The position numbers and the translations under genes were made by a program. From Gymnogyps californianus (taxonomy: Eukaryota > Chordata > Aves > Accipitriformes > Cathartidae), in the NCBI RefSeq assembly GCF_018139145.2, contig NC_059475.1, forward strand, positions 18,294,937 to 18,358,936: DNA of 64,000 bases, in the 5' to 3' direction. The first letter of the stretch is position 1. Every line of letters begins with the position of its first letter. The notes below the pieces were generated by a model. That model saw only the letters and a program-made list of their open reading frames with translations, had not been told where the DNA came from and did no database searches. Below are positions 1 to 14,300 of this stretch, piece by piece.

Positions 1-2070
1 GCTGGACTCTGCTCTCACTCCTGGTACTGTCCCACCAGACAGCTCCACAAATTGTCCAGCCTTACACTGGTGCAATGAGCATAAAATCCATTCTGCCCCA
101 GGAAACAATGCTAAACTCTCTAGGCCACAAACAGGACATCAGAGTGCCTTAAACAGGATTAAGCATTGCTTGAACTTTGCAGTCCTTCAGAAATTTAGAG
201 GCAGAGTGTTGTACAAGACCCGGACAGCACAAAGCAGCCAGGCAATGCTGTCTTACTCCATAGGTTGAGGATCCTCCCCCCCCCCAAAAAAGAAACCATC
301 AGGGCACAGAGCCACTGCAGTGATACCTAAACTTAGCATCAGCCGCAGAAAAGGAAAGAAGCTGTGGCTGGGCTGTTTTTTATTCCCTTTTGATCCTTGC
401 CTGACTACCCAGGAGTCACCGGTAACCAGGAGTAATTTATAATAAGCTTTAGGCTGCTCTGATTTATTCTGGGAGCTGAAGCCAGGTGCAAGGAAGTTAA
501 ACAGCCAGCATTTCTTGGCTTTTATTGGGGGAGCAACACACTAAACATCACAAAGCCCCAGTGTGGCATACTTTGGGCTTCACCTATAATGGGCAAAGAG
601 AGCACGTTAAGACAGCATGTAAAAAGGGATCAGGCTTTTTGCAAGTAGGATGCACCAATCGCTTCTGGTGAGTCTTTTTCTAACTGCAAATACTGACCCT
701 GGAACAGCACTCAAATCATGCTGAGGCATTAGCAACAGAAAAGTAAAAAGCACCAAAAAAATTAAGGATAGAAAAGAATAACTTTGATGACTTTCAAAAA
801 GAAGAGAATGAGGGTTTTTCCCCCCATGTATTTTCAATTTCCTGAAATAACATGCGAAGAAATGGACAACCCAAAGTTTGTTTCAGAAAGCAGAACTGCA
901 GAAGTTATTCATTATCAGTAGGACTGATTGGAAATTCAGCCACCGGCTTGGCTTTTTCTTCTACTTACAAATTGTTCACAAACTGATCCTAATTTTTCCC
1001 AAGTGAATCTACAACTTTCAAAAGTATACCCCTGCGGGTTAGGAAGTCCACAAACATAATGGGTCAGCAGTACCTAACTCCCTTTGACTTCTTTGAATAA
1101 CTCAGTCTTCACCAGCCTGTTGAACAAAACCAGCTGCTCTCTTGGAGTTACTCACATGCTTTCCACTTGGATTTTCACTTTTTGCTATTCAGGGCATGTG
1201 ACTGCTCATCTGCGCTACATGGTTTGATTCTACAGCTCAACTGGATGACCAAAGGCTTTTAAAGTAAGAACAAGCAAAGCTGAATGATGAAGTAGTCACT
1301 TACAGTTCACATTTTTTTGGACAAAACAAGCTTTTGTGCTAAAGTTTGCGAAGCCTTTTAGATTCATAAACATTTTCCCCACTGCCCAGAGGTCATCCGC
1401 ATACTCATAAATAACCAATAATATAACTCTTTGGAGACCAGCGAAGCCAAGTCAAACTGAGAGTTTGCCAACATGTCCACAATACTGTTTATTCCATTAG
1501 TGCACAAGACCCTGCACCGGAGCACTTGACTCCACCCCTTCAAAATGAAATGAAAGAAATTTAAAAAATCAAACAGAAATCAAAATCCATCTGAATGAGT
1601 CAGAACACCATGTGATGGCTGTCCCCTTGCAGACCACTCTGCAGCATGTACTTCCACCAGTCTGTATATGAGATGTCAAACCATTCAGTCTATAAACCCA
1701 CTTTATTATAAATACTAGCATCCTGTCCCAGTGGATTTGAGGATTTTTTTTTTTTTAAGTTTTAATTCAAGCCTAGCTCCATCAAAACAGCATTGTTACA
1801 ATATTTCAGAAGCAAGTGGGTTTGATTCCAAGCATGCTAAAAAGCAGAGGGAGGGAGATAGTGAAGGGGAACAGCTAAATCTTTTCGCTTTCTCTCCTCA
1901 GCACCATTGCGAAATCTTTCTCCAAAACATAAGATTCAAGTCAAGTTGCCATGTTTTAAACAAACCATGGTGTGTTATTGTACTACACTTCTGAAACAGG
2001 GAATGTAGGTCAAGAACTTTTGGACCTCTCAGATTTTAAGGTATACAAACTCTGGCAGCATTGCTATCTG
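1..2070. other. Non-coding, no recognised element
   Basis: I see only short C/A and T homopolymers (about 276-291 and 1744-1756). Reading frames are short and lack splice or start support. Confidence 0.6.
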
Positions 2071-2071
2071 C

Positions 2072-2272
2072 ACTTTTTCTTTTCTTTTCCTTTTCCTTTC
2101 TTTTCCCCTCTTTTCCTCCCTGTTTTCTCTCCTCTCCTCCTCCCTCTCCTGCTCTTTTCTCTCCACTCTGTTCCTTTTCCCCTTCCTTTTCCTTTTCCCT
2201 TCCCTTCCTTTCCTTTCCCCCTTGCCTCTCGCTTTCCCTTTTACCTTCCCTTCCTTCTTCCTTTTTCCTCTC
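2072..2272. repeat. 200-bp polypyrimidine (CT-rich) tract
   Basis: The plus strand is almost entirely C and T, with variable TTTTC, CCTTT and TCCTCC units and very few purines. It is low-complexity DNA, capable in principle of triplex (H-DNA) formation where mirror symmetry is good. The long charged reading frames on both strands come from this composition and are not genes. Confidence 0.9.
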
Positions 2273-2403
2273 CATATCCTATCCTAACACTCCAAGCTGC
2301 AGCTTCAAATAAAATGTTCTGAAAAGCTCCATTATGTTTATCAACACATTTTCCATTCTTGGGTTTTCATCCAGTAGGACATAAAACAAGTATTCAAAAA
2401 ATG

Positions 2404-2513
2404 CATGTGTGTGTGCAGATGAGCATGCATAAATATATGCATGCACATATAGTATGTGAAAACACATGAAAAGTGTGTTTGTGTGCATGTGCTTATGCTT
2501 GCATATATATTTT
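2404..2513. repeat. TG/CATA-rich alternating purine-pyrimidine region
   Basis: The stretch is dominated by TGTG, GCATGCA and ATATAT units (for example ATGCATGTGTGTGTG and TTTGTGTGCATGTGC). It looks like a decayed dinucleotide microsatellite and has some left-handed (Z-DNA) potential. Confidence 0.6.
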
Positions 2514-5500
2514 TCTTTTCTTTTGCAGCCTTTGGGAAATTTGCAGGCTGGATGCCGCAGGCTGGCTCTGTGCATTACAAACCATGTCAGTATGAATAAT
2601 GGGGGCAAGCAACTCTGCCAGAGGGTCATGGAACAGCAAGTGCGTAAAAAGGCAAGATTGTCCAAGAAATAGACGCAATATCGGCTGGGGTTTGAAACGC
2701 ACTGCCAGGCAGAGACCAAGATCAAGTTGTAGAGTCTAAGGCCAGGAGAAGCACAATGCCCATTTCTGCTGACCCCTTGCAAGAGTGTGAATTACAGATT
2801 GCCACCCAGGAATCCCAGCAACTGAAAGTACAAAAGCACTTAAGCAGGTGTTTAAAATCAAGCTGTACCTCGGACCTTGTAACAGGCTGCTCTTGGTCTC
2901 ATTGAGCTGGAAGATCACAGCCAGATCTTCTGTTGATGAAGCCCCCTTGATTTTAACTGTTTGCTGGATTATCATTTAGACAAAGATCCAGGCATAATGC
3001 AGATACCCAATACAGGGCTGACAGCTGGAAGGAAATGACTACGTCCTAGTAAATGGATGATGGGCTCTTCCTCAGACTTTCAAGGGTGTTTTTCCTGGAA
3101 ACCATTTTCTTACGTATCTTTACTCCAGCTAGTGAAAGATGAACACACTTCACTCAGCATTTCAAACCCCTTGAACAGCCGGTGTTTGAGATTTCAGCAT
3201 AAACCTTCTTGGGCCCAAAGTTTGCACATGAAAGGCTGGAAAAAGCAGTAGAGAAAAACACCAAGGAAAGGTTAGCACAAGAAATAGAGCAGAGAGAAAA
3301 AAAAACAGATGAAAAAATACATTCAGTCTACACAGTATTATATTCACAAAGGATGTTATATGCCAGGAGCTAGAAGCCCTGTAAGTGCCAAAATCCAGGT
3401 TATTCACGCAGCAGTAACTGGTTCCCCTGAACACAGTCGTTGTGACACAGCCAGTTTTTTCCGAAGGACATCCCAGATCATTCTTCCCTGGTCCCCATCC
3501 AAGCCTGAGTTTTTCTGCCTGTCTCCCACAGCCTGTCCTTGTTCTGCCTCCTTCTGTGCTGCTGCCTCCACAACTGAGTTTCTTGTCCTCTTGTACTTGG
3601 TCTTTCTTGAATTTTGAACCTCTGCTTACCACCCTGACGTTCCTTGCCCCATCAACAGCCTCAGTTGCTTTCCCTTCTCACATATGCTCTCCTCATCTCT
3701 CAGTCTCACTGTGTCTTCCCATCCTTCCAGTTCCTTCCCTGGTATCAACCTCGTCTTCCCTGCTGGCTTTCAGTAGCATTTCAAGTCCCAGACCTCCTGC
3801 CAGTCTTCATTTCCCCCTTTGTGGTCCCATGCCAGGCTTCTTGTGTCTAGCTGCTTCCTTTGCTGCCTTCTCCACCACGTTCAGCTCCCAGCATTCCCTC
3901 TGCATTTGAAGTCTGGTTGCATACCTCCTCCCTGCCTCCTAGACACCAGCAGAACTGAAGCTACCAAGATCGCAGGAGAGACAGACAGCTTCTTCACCTC
4001 CTCCCTAGCATCATGGTACCATAAGAGTCATTAGGAAGGTTCATGGATGAAATACACCCTCTTGCTTTTGGGATAAGCACCACAACGATGCACTATTTGA
4101 GTGGACTCAAAGCATTTACCAGACTTTCACCACCGTGAGCAAACTGAGAATCTTTTTGTTTTTCTTTTCTCCAAAACACATAACACAGCTGAAAACAATC
4201 AGCTTTTCACAGGAACAGCAGCAGGCTCTTCCTCAACCTCAGAGGGTTGAGCTCATCTGTCTAAAAATGAGGAGTCTACTTTAAACAATTTTTCTAAACT
4301 ATCTCTGTCATTAGCCTCCAGGGTGCAATTCATTTCACTTCTATTAGGTACCTACTTTCAGATGGGCTGATTGAACCCCCCCATCTTTCTCCAGAGAGGA
4401 TGGAGGAAGCTCAGCTCAGACAAATTACCTGGAATGAATGCCTAACAAACAGCCAGTGTTAAAAATGAGGTGAGCTCCAGCCCCCCCGTGGTTCCTCAGC
4501 GACATCTCAGCCTCTCATTCAGAAGGAGGAAATCAGGAAAGTGCTTCAGTGAATGACACACACACACACACACAAAAGTCTTGCTTTTTGTCTTTTTTCA
4601 ACCATGGAAGAAAAAGAATTTGTTTTTTCTCTTCATCTCGTTCTTGGAAATAGCTGAATCATTTCAGATGACACCATCTCAAGAAAAATCCAGCCTGAGT
4701 CACATGCGTGGCACCAAAGATGCCAGTGAGAACAGTTAGAGATTGGCAAAGTCATAAGCAACTGAATACTGGGTCTTATGACAGGAAGTGTTGAACAACT
4801 TCCCAAGAGGTACTGGTCCCATCTACACCTCAAGTAGGATACAAGGAGGCAACTCTCCCTTGCCTTGATTTGCAATTGTTCTTCAATGCACGGTATGTCA
4901 CCTCCATTTCTCTTCAGAGAGGAGAATGTGGCGTGAAGACAGTTCTATCTTCTTTTAAACGATTGTCCCTTTTGAGGGGGGGAAAAGATAAGGGGGAGGG
5001 AAAGACACTAACAAACTTGGAATTCAGTTACAAGGAAAAATGCGCCTGAAAAGCGACTTTACAAAGCCAAGAGCTTCACAGGATTCAACAGTTCTTCCAG
5101 CGCTATAGGATATACAGATACGTATCACTCACAGGAACATTCTGCAGGCTCCAGACTCCGCCGCATTACTGGGCAGGCTTTCCAACAATTAATGAGGGGG
5201 CTGTCAAGTGTTTAAAACAGATCACAGCAACTCCTTCCAATGCAGCCTGCAGAGGTGCACAGCACATCTGCTTACTTCCACATGGGGAAAAGAGTGAGCT
5301 TTGTTTCTTGTATGAAACTAAAAGATAGTAAGACCAAGGAAACAACATTCCCCCTACTCCCTTCTGAGCTAAGTCAGTACAGTAAGTAATGAAATGCAGT
5401 GTTGCAGGCTCACCCCTGCCTTCAGCTTCACTGGGAGAGGAGTTCCACCCTTAACCTCAGGTGCTTCAGTGGTGATGGGTTTACCAGATACTCGGCATTA

Positions 5501-7720
5501 CTTTGCAGCACTTTGGCTCATCAGCAACACAGGCACTAGCCAGGTGAAGCCATGGGAAACCTACTACTAGAGTCAATGCAAAAAAGAGAAAGAACAAGAA
5601 AGAGCCCACTTTGGTGCCATTCTGCACATGGAGATGGCACCAGGGTTACCCCAGTAAAACACCCAGCCATGGTGGTGCGTCCCATCCATGTTTTCACTGG
5701 GTATCCATCTCTTGTTACCAGTAGGAAATGGAAGAGAATAACTTGCATACAACCTGTGAAGCCTGCAACATCCTGGGCACTTCTGGGTGCTACCAGACAA
5801 CACCAGACAGCTTCACGCATGCCTCGCCAGGCTGAGACAGCCCTGATCTTCAAGAGCAGCCGCCTACAAGCTACTCTGGCAGCCAAGACTTGGCTCCCAG
5901 CCTTCTTACCCCAACAGCGTCAACTGTAACTGGTCTCATTCAGCAGGAAGCCCTCCTCTATAAGAAGGGACACCCAACACCGTTACAGGGGAAGCTGAAG
6001 AGGCCGGGAAATCCTTAGATGCTGGCTCATGGCAGGTTTGAGACACTTTTGCTTCACAGTAACAGCAAGGGCAACAGGTGTGTGGCTGAAGGTCCCGAGA
6101 ACTGTGTTGGGTGAAAGCAGTAGGTGCCAGGAATGGCGGAACTCACCAACAAGACAAGCTCGCAACTAGTGAAAAAGCTTTGGATATAGCCATTGCCAAG
6201 AAATCCCTTTTGGAGGAATAAACCTGTTCTGTTAGCAGCCTTCACCTAGCAACCTTGGCTCTACCTTCTGTGGCCGCTCCGAAGTGTTCACCTTGGAAGA
6301 TGTGGCCTTTGACAATCAAAATACCAGACACTTCAGGTTTTATTGCAAGCCCTCCTGCCTTGGAAAGAGCTGATGAAGGTCCCACTGTGCTCCTGAGCCT
6401 GTGAGCTCCAAGACCTCATGCCTGTGGCTTGGTGGTACATAGGTCTGCCTATAGCAGCCACGCTCCTCCACCTCACCGCCCTCCCTGCAATCCCACAGCC
6501 CCCAGAGGAGCTCTCTGACTCACAGCAGACACTTCCCCCCCGCCTTTTCCCCTGCATAGTTTGCTTGCTGACGTCCAGAAAAGGGTTTTTACCTACTGGA
6601 AAACAGACAAGGCAGCTCCCAAGGGTTGCCAGCTGCAAGCACAGGATGACTGCCATCCCCATCTTGTCAACTAGTGACACAGCTTGGGATGGTTTTTTGG
6701 GGGTGTGGGGATAGGGTGGAAGTCAGGCACCAGGATACCACGGTGATTCTTCAGACAGTGGGGCGAGCTCTCGCAGGCTGTGCCTGGGAGGCACATGCAA
6801 GCGCATACGGTGGGATTTGGGAGCTGATGAACACCACGCAGGCACAGCAAGAGAGTGCCTCTGGATTGCAGCCTTCACGCCACCCTCCAGGGTAGCACTG
6901 CCCCATCCCCTTCCCAGCTCTGCTGGTCAATTTGCTCTCTGACTTTGGGAGAGATGCAAAAGGGCTAGATCACCACTAGCTTGCTCAAAGACACTGTTTG
7001 CTCACCTAAAGGTAAGCCCAGATCTCCCTTCACCATGCTGTAGGAGTTGCCTGGAAGGCACAAGAGCCACGTGCTATGTCTATGTCCTACTATTTGACAT
7101 CTTCAAGCCTTCCAGTCCCAGCTCTGCTCTGGTTTTTACCTCCTCCCACACTTCCCTGCAAGAAATTGCCATTACCTAAGACCAGGGGGCTGTGGGAAAA
7201 GCCAACACACTCATTTTAAAAGGGAAAAGCAACGTCTTTAAGTCTTTTTTTTTTTTTGTAATCGCTTCAAACTCCCCTTTGTATGAACTCTAGGTCAGGG
7301 CCTCCCTACTTCACATTGCTGAAGTCAGGGGACCCTCTTAACCTCCCAGAAGCCGTGCAGCTGGCTCCTCACACCCACGTTGGTGAAACTTGCCCAGTTG
7401 AGTGAACAAAAACTCTACAAGGGCAGAACTGTCACAAATGGTGGGCACTCAGAGTTTTGCTGCCAAGCTCCATCATGAGTGTCACAGGGGCAGGTCACTG
7501 TCCTGAAGATCACCCCTTGGTTCTGTTCCATCAAGAGCATATGATGAGCTGGAGGCAGAAGGAGGTCTCCCCTTATTCCCAGGGGGGCTTCATCCCAGTC
7601 CCTGACCTACTCTGCTAGAGGAGCACAGGCTGCAAATGAGAGGCTGTCGGGAGAGAACTGACTCCCCAGCCCCATGGTGTGGGCATCCGTACTGCAGGGA
7701 GGCTGTCCCTCCTCAACAAC
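2514..7720. other. Non-coding, no recognised gene
   Basis: Apart from the (AC)n array at 4556 and a possible reverse MIR scrap at 4215-4275 (CTCATCTGTCTAAAAATGAG), nothing is recognisable. The 3450-3900 frames are proline/serine-rich products of a CT-rich stretch. Confidence 0.55.
4556..4574. repeat. (AC)n microsatellite
   Basis: An uninterrupted AC dinucleotide array of about 9.5 units, starting after GAATG and ending before AAAGTC. Confidence 0.9.
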
Positions 7721-7727
7721 AACCACC

Positions 7728-7759
<32 letters not shown>

Positions 7760-7761
7760 GG
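7728..7761. repeat. A24-G10 compound homopolymer
   Basis: A run of 24 A is followed directly by a run of 10 G. It produces several spurious K/G-rich reading frames. Its length is likely to vary between individuals and between assemblies. Confidence 0.9.
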
Positions 7762-8430
7762 TGGTCATTCTTCTTCTCCCCCTCTCTCCCCCCTCCTTCC
7801 AGAAAGTCTTGGTTTCATCCCACTGTGGAACGAAAACAAATGCTCTAAACCACAACATTTTTCACAAACCGGAATTTCTTGCAGTCTGGCCAGCCTTGGT
7901 GGATCAATACCAGGCATTTCTTTCCTCCTCTGCTCTGGCCTTTCCCTTCCAACTTCCTCCCCCCCACCTCACTCACCAAGGGGAATAAGGGAGCTGGAGG
8001 TGTTAAATGGAGGAGTCAGGAACACTCCAGCTCAGTTTTAAAAGGGACAGAAAAAACAGTGGTGTCAGCCGGAGCACCAGGGCAGGCACTGAGACCTTGT
8101 TTTGGATTTCGCAGAGACTGTCCCTGGGAAAAGCTGTCTTTTTTTCACCCCCCCTCTTTTTTTTTTAATGCATGGTTTTGTTTGTAAGTTAAAAGTCTCA
8201 GGATTTGCCGTCTTTGAAGCATGGTCAGCCTGCCAGATGGAATTAGTCAGTGCCTTTCGGTCGGAAATCCTAGGCAGATGAAGCGGGATGGAAGGACAGT
8301 GTTTTTCTCATTTACCAGGAAACCCTCTGCATCAACCCCCACAAATTCAGCCAGAGAGCTCCCCGGGACCCCAAAAGCAGGCAGGACTGAAGGCAGGAAA
8401 GCAAGCAGAGGGCCAAACCTTTCACATGCA

Positions 8431-8498
8431 TAAATCGGTGTGACACCACTGAAGTCAATGGCCCCCAAGCAGATTTATACTGCTCAAGATCCAGCCCA
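8431..8498. repeat. Ancient interspersed repeat with a palindromic core
   Basis: TAAATCGGTGTGACACCACT, then GAAGTCAATGG, then AGATTTATACTGC and AAGATCCAGCCC form a pattern that I know recurs widely in reptile and bird genomes. It is a GAAGTCAATGG core flanked by inverted TAAATC/GATTTA-type arms and a GATCCAGCCC end. Related fragments occur at about 11283-11313 and 33945-34015. I cannot assign a family name with confidence. Confidence 0.45.
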
Positions 8499-11282
8499 GA
8501 TGTTTTTGCTGGTACTTGCCTGAAGCTGTAAGATGTCAGCGGAGTTTCCTCTGTTTAAAAGCAGTGCTGAATTTGGCTCTCCTCACCCCTGACTCATACC
8601 ATCTTTCCATGTCTTCCCACCATGGTCTCTCTCAAATCTTCCTATTTGTGGACTCCTCAAGGTGAGCACTCCCTCTCCCAGGTGAACAGCTTCCTTCTCC
8701 CATATTCCTGAGTGAGTCTTTGCCTTCCTTCACACGTGCCCTCATCTCATGTCCAAGCCCAGGAACCCAAGTGCCATCTTTGAAGTTTTACCAATCTATT
8801 TTCTCCTCTCTTCTTTGTCTTTCTTTCCTGAGCCCACCCTTCACTGCTTCCCATGCCTCTGCTAAAAGCTTTGGGTCATTCCTCAGGCAGTCCCCTGACA
8901 AAATTACACTTGGAGAACATCCACTTATTTCCACATCATCCAAATCACCACCCAAGAGAAGAGTTAGTACTGCTTGTTCCAAACATGCAATGTACGGATG
9001 ACGGCCCATCATAAAAACACACAGTAACATCAGTAGATGCGGGAAGAGCTCATGAGTGTTAGACTGGAGCTGACAGCCTCCTTGCAAGAGACCACTGCTA
9101 ATCACTCACCAGCTGAGACCTCAACTTCATTTCTCACGAGGGATGGAAGGGGCAGAGAGGCTTGCTGTGAAGTTGGTGCACAGTAGTGCTATCAAAGCAA
9201 CCATGCAGACCCATGCACACAAACAGTCCATTTTACCTTCGGACTCTCCAAATCTCTCAGCGGCATGACAGTTACAGCAACAGGGAGGTCCAAGCAGCAC
9301 ACCACTAAAGTGACCATGGTGCTCAAATACTTGAGGAAGGGACTAAACAAGGAGTGATGGATCTCTGAGCGAGGTCTTCTTTAACAAGGCAACAGGCAAT
9401 ACCTCAAGAGCAACAAGCATGAGGCGACAAGCATCTGCAATTTAGTACTGGCATTATATTAGTAACTGAACAACCAAAATCAAGGCCAGTTTTTGAAGCC
9501 TTCTTCAAAAGCCTTGCAGTCTGCAAAGGCAAAGGTAGATGGAGAAGCAGAGAAGGGACATAGTCACACTGCAGGTGGGTCATAGCACCAAGAACCCAGG
9601 CTGCACTCTATCACCCTAGAAAGGCAGCATACCCAAGGGGCTAATGGCACAAGTTTGGGAGAGCATTCAAGCAATGGGTGCGAGCCTCAAGACCTGGCTT
9701 GACAAACCTGTGGAAATTACTGCTTCAGGATTTTGGCTGAGTCAATGTAGCCTAAAATGAGTCCAAAAGAATTAGCACTCCAGATTAATAGGAGCACAAG
9801 GAGAGATACATGAAGCTCATCCATCACCTGTGAAAACTGCAGGGAGGCCAGTTTTCAACCAGAGAGAGAAATGCATATGCTCATGTAAGACTGAGCAGGG
9901 TGTACAAGTTGCATTAGACTGCAGAGTACCTTGACTGCCAGCTGAAGCTAAAGAGGGATCTTCCTTTCTAGTACGATATAACTAACTATACGGGTTATAT
10001 AGGTTAACACTATGGGTATCCCCTTCCTAGGGAGCAACACTACTCTTCACAGAAGAGGCATACCACGGACCTGTCCTGCCACAAAATCTTCCGCATTCCT
10101 GAGCAGATGGGCAGAGGGATATAGACACATAACAGCCCAGAAATCCTGAGGCAGATGTTCTCTTCCCTCACCTCCTGATGGCAGTCCCTGTAGAAAAGAC
10201 TCATCTTGCTACTATGTGAACCAGGATACTGCTCATCTCAAGTAAGAAGAGCTCAAAATGGTCACAGGAACCTTCTCTACAAAGAATAAGATTTTGCCTA
10301 CCTTGTCTGAACTTCAGTATCAGCCAATCACCAACAAACATCTCTACCATCATGCTAGCAGCAGCCAGCCTGTGGGATAAATGCTGGCCGTCTGCAGGGG
10401 TGAACATCTTCCTTCCAGCTCCTATCACCCCCCATACCAGGTCCCCAGAACCCCCCAGCACATCCACAGAGTAACACTGCCTTGTGGTGACTAAATGCAG
10501 CTCCAGCCAGCTGAACACCCACAACACAAAGTCACCTGCACCCTGAGAAGGTAAAAACAAATGCCAAAGAGCTAGAACCAACTTACAGCCATTGCCAGCA
10601 CCGTTCTTGCTATTAGCAAGCACCACAAAAACCACTAGCAATCAAGACCAGTCAAAGCAAACCAAACTTATTTCCACTGCTCAGAATACATGACAACTCA
10701 ACAGCTCCATCCACCTTATTCCATCAGGTCTATCCATGAGCCCAAGCTGCTGCTTCTTCACTTCCTTGCTCCTCACAGTGCCTTCTCTAGGCCCCTGCTG
10801 TGCCGTTGCTCAGGCCTGACTAGTTCTGGATCTCCATATACTGACACTGAGCACAGACAACTGTCTTAGGAAACCTCAATCTTTAAAGAAGCAAAAGCAG
10901 ATCTCCAAAAGAGGCAACGGTGTGCAGCTGACAGCTGGGCGATTTGTTAGTACAGGAGTAATCTCTGAGGCTTGCTCAACTGAGCAAACAATGCATGATC
11001 AGGATGGATAGAGCAGAAGCTGGACTCCTACCTTTTGACTACATCCTTGCTGCTCAGAAAGATACGCCACTGTAGAGCACAGCATTTGGCTTTCACCCAC
11101 CTCACACCTTCCCTCCCACCCTGCAGCCTCCCAAACAGCCTGGCCCTACCCACACAAGGAGTCCATGTGCATGTGCTGGGGAAAACTACAGCTAGCCAGG
11201 GGCTGCCCTTACCCGCCAGCGGAGCAGCCCACATGGGCTATGTTTTGTCACTGCAAACAGAAGGGGACCAGGGAGAGCAGCT

Positions 11283-11313
11283 GTGATTTAATTTACTGGA
11301 GATCTGGCCCCAT
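11283..11313. repeat. Fragment of the same ancient repeat
   Basis: TGATTTAATTTACTGGAGAT followed by CTGGCCCC matches the end segment of the element at 8431-8498 (GATTTACACC...GATCTGGCCC type). It is short, so the assignment rests on the motif alone. Confidence 0.3.
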
Positions 11314-14300
11314 TATGTACTACTTTGTGCATATTTAAGGGATGCTATGAGGCTGCCAACACGGCCCAGGGCTGGGCAGAATATGAGTAACCCTGGTTTA
11401 GAGGAAGAGGCAACAAAAGAACCTAAGAGAGGTCTGAAACCAGGAAAACAGGCTTGTTTATGAAGCCAAAAAGAGAGTGCAGCATATTCCAAGGCCAAGG
11501 GAATTTTTCTCGCAACGTTACTTTGCCTTGGCTACCTGGCCACTCTCACATAAACAATGGAGACACACCAAGAAAGCAAGGAGACTTCACAGAGGTTATA
11601 AAAATATCACTTGTGTAATTAGACTGAATCAAAACTCATGACTTTCTGGTTGGAAGGAATGCATGTGTTTCCCCTCTCATTTCTTTTTCTCCTCATTTTT
11701 TTTTTCCCTCATAAAAATCTAGATAAACAAAAGCCCTAGGATATTGGATGGTTCCTTGCATATTGTTTTAAAAGCAGAAACAACAACAACAGCAACCACC
11801 GTGGCAAGGAGGAGTGTCTGTGATCAGCACTACGCAGCCCCTATTTTTCTCCGTTTGCAGGAGCTGTTCTCACCCTTGCTCTGCCCCGCACAACATTCGT
11901 CCACGCATCCCGTCCCAGCACACGACAAGGCACCATCCTGTTGTTAAGCACCTCCCCACTCTTCCCACAACTGCAGCACCGCTTTGTTGATGGGTCACAA
12001 AACTAACTGCGGCAAATTGGATTTACATTCCTACCTCTCTCCTCAGCTTCAAGGGCAATTTGCTTACTGCCTCCTTATAGACGGATAACTGAAAACAGGA
12101 GAGGAGAAAACAGCGCTTTAGACGCCATTGCCTACCATGACTAGTTCATGAACTCTGCAAGGCAGGGATTGCATGCTGCCGTGCACAAGGAGTCCGCAGG
12201 CCTGTGAGACGCTGCTTGCAATATCACCCCCGCACACCCATATTCACAATAGCCACTAACATTCACACACTTTGTAAAATCCTTTGGATAAAAAGCATGA
12301 GTGTTGCCAGCTTTCAGCTTTCAAAAATGTTGTGTGTGGCCCTAGAACAGAACGATATAGGCTTCAAAATAATAAGACTTAACCAACCCAAAAGTATTTG
12401 GAGTATTTTTCATCTGTTTTCTCATTTGGACCCTCGAGGCTTCATATTTTCAAGTGAAGTTGTTTTCTTCCAGGATCAAGAGAGCTGGAAATGCTAGTTT
12501 TAAAAAAATAAAAATAAATAGAAAGCTGAGAATCTCATTCAGCTCTTGATTCCAGGAGCTCAAATAAAGACCACAAGTCTCAAATAAAATCCACAAACAT
12601 CACAAGCTTCATGATGATAGTCAACAAGAGATGCCAATATTCAGAAGCATGAAATGATAATTCCCACCTCGCTGGATCTGGTTTTATTTTCTTTTTCTCA
12701 CCTCAGATTCTGGGGCTATTTTTCTCTTCCTATAGGGACTCTATTTCTGGGCAAACGAAACAATTTCTTACCATACAGCAGGGGGTGTAATCCTATCTAT
12801 CTGTCAATTGCTTTTAAAATTCTTTAATCCTGGAGCTTCCATGAAAACCAGTGGTTCAACAGAAGAAAAAAACCCAAGTAATGGTCTTAATGAGAAAAGC
12901 TGCAACAAGAGTCCTACATTTATCCTTTCTGTTAGTTTACTACTGCTCAGTCAGCTCTTGTGTGCCCCTAGGTTGCTCTCTCCTGAGCTAGCAGATGATG
13001 GATATATAGGGAGAGGGGACTGGAAGGCAGACTCCTAGGAAATGAAGAGACCCTGAGAGGGAGGAACTGCAGGCTCAGTACCACCTTTGGGGGCTCAAAA
13101 CAAGACAGTGTGTTTAGCAGGAGGTGTCAGGGCTCTCAGCCCTGCATAGGAGATTTTTTTTTTTTTTGCCAGACAATCATAGATAAGGAGAGGAAAAAAA
13201 AAAAACCAAACAACCCACATTTAGAACAAAGACCTTCTTTTGTTTCTGTCATTAGAGCAGCAAAAATTCTCCCTTAGAAGAGAAAAGGCCTTAGAAAAAT
13301 GGCGATTCCTACCTCCCTTATACATTTGCCCTAAACACACTCTAAAATCATGCTATGTTACTTCGGGGCACATTTGGCAGTACACAGAGGCTCACAGGTA
13401 AAGGACTCCCACTGAGAGGGACACAGACACACATTTCAGTTGGGTGACTGTATATAGGCATACTATCGCTGCCTTCTAGAGGTGAAACTAAGAAAAGATA
13501 GCAGGGTGACACACTGTCTCCAACTATTCAAATACAAGCAGCTTTAACTGCTCTCAAAAGGTGTTGATCCAACGAAAACATGAAATAGAAGTCAATGGAT
13601 CTGAGTGGAAAATATTATAGCAGTCAAATAGGCTGCTCCAATAACACTACCTCTACCCACAGGTATGTTTGAAGGGGATTGGGAGAGAAGGGAAAAAGAG
13701 AGAAGGTTCTGTGCTGAATATCTGAGAAGTTTGAGCTTGTTTGGGGATGAGGGTTTTTTTCTGCAGAAAACCCACCCACTACTAGGGAGCTGTGCAAGTC
13801 CCAAAATGCCAGAGACTGATGGGTGACGGAAATATCCATCATGAACTGCTACAAGCAGCCACAGGGCCTTCACATAAATCACTGCAAGCTCAAATTAGGG
13901 TCATTAACATATAACAAGGTCATGGCCCAACTATTTCTGAATGGATGAGCTATGCTGAGTAAAGTCATGCAGCACCACACCTCGCTGCAGGTTACCTATG
14001 CCCACCAACCTCCAGCCTCCCACCAAGGGGCAACACTTTGGGTAAAACAGTCAGGTGCAAAAACTTGTGTTGTTCCACAAGCAAATCAGAATGAGTTTTA
14101 GGCTTAAAAACTTGGTTTACAGGCTCTCTCACTCCAAGGAGCAACAAAATCAGTTTTGCAACCTGTATAAGTCCCCCTCTCTAATACCCTCACACACACA
14201 CTTGCATAGAGACATCCACATCAAGCTAGATAACCCCCAGCGTATACCATGTGTTTGCATGAAGACAGCCAAAGAACAGCCCTGCAACAACTTCCTGGAT

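Noticed and set aside
2036..2322. Charged E/K/R-rich and P/F/S-rich frames on both strands
   Set aside because: They are translations of the polypyrimidine tract, not proteins.
7607..8041. Several frames with long K, F or G runs
   Set aside because: They arise from the A24-G10 homopolymer at 7728-7761.
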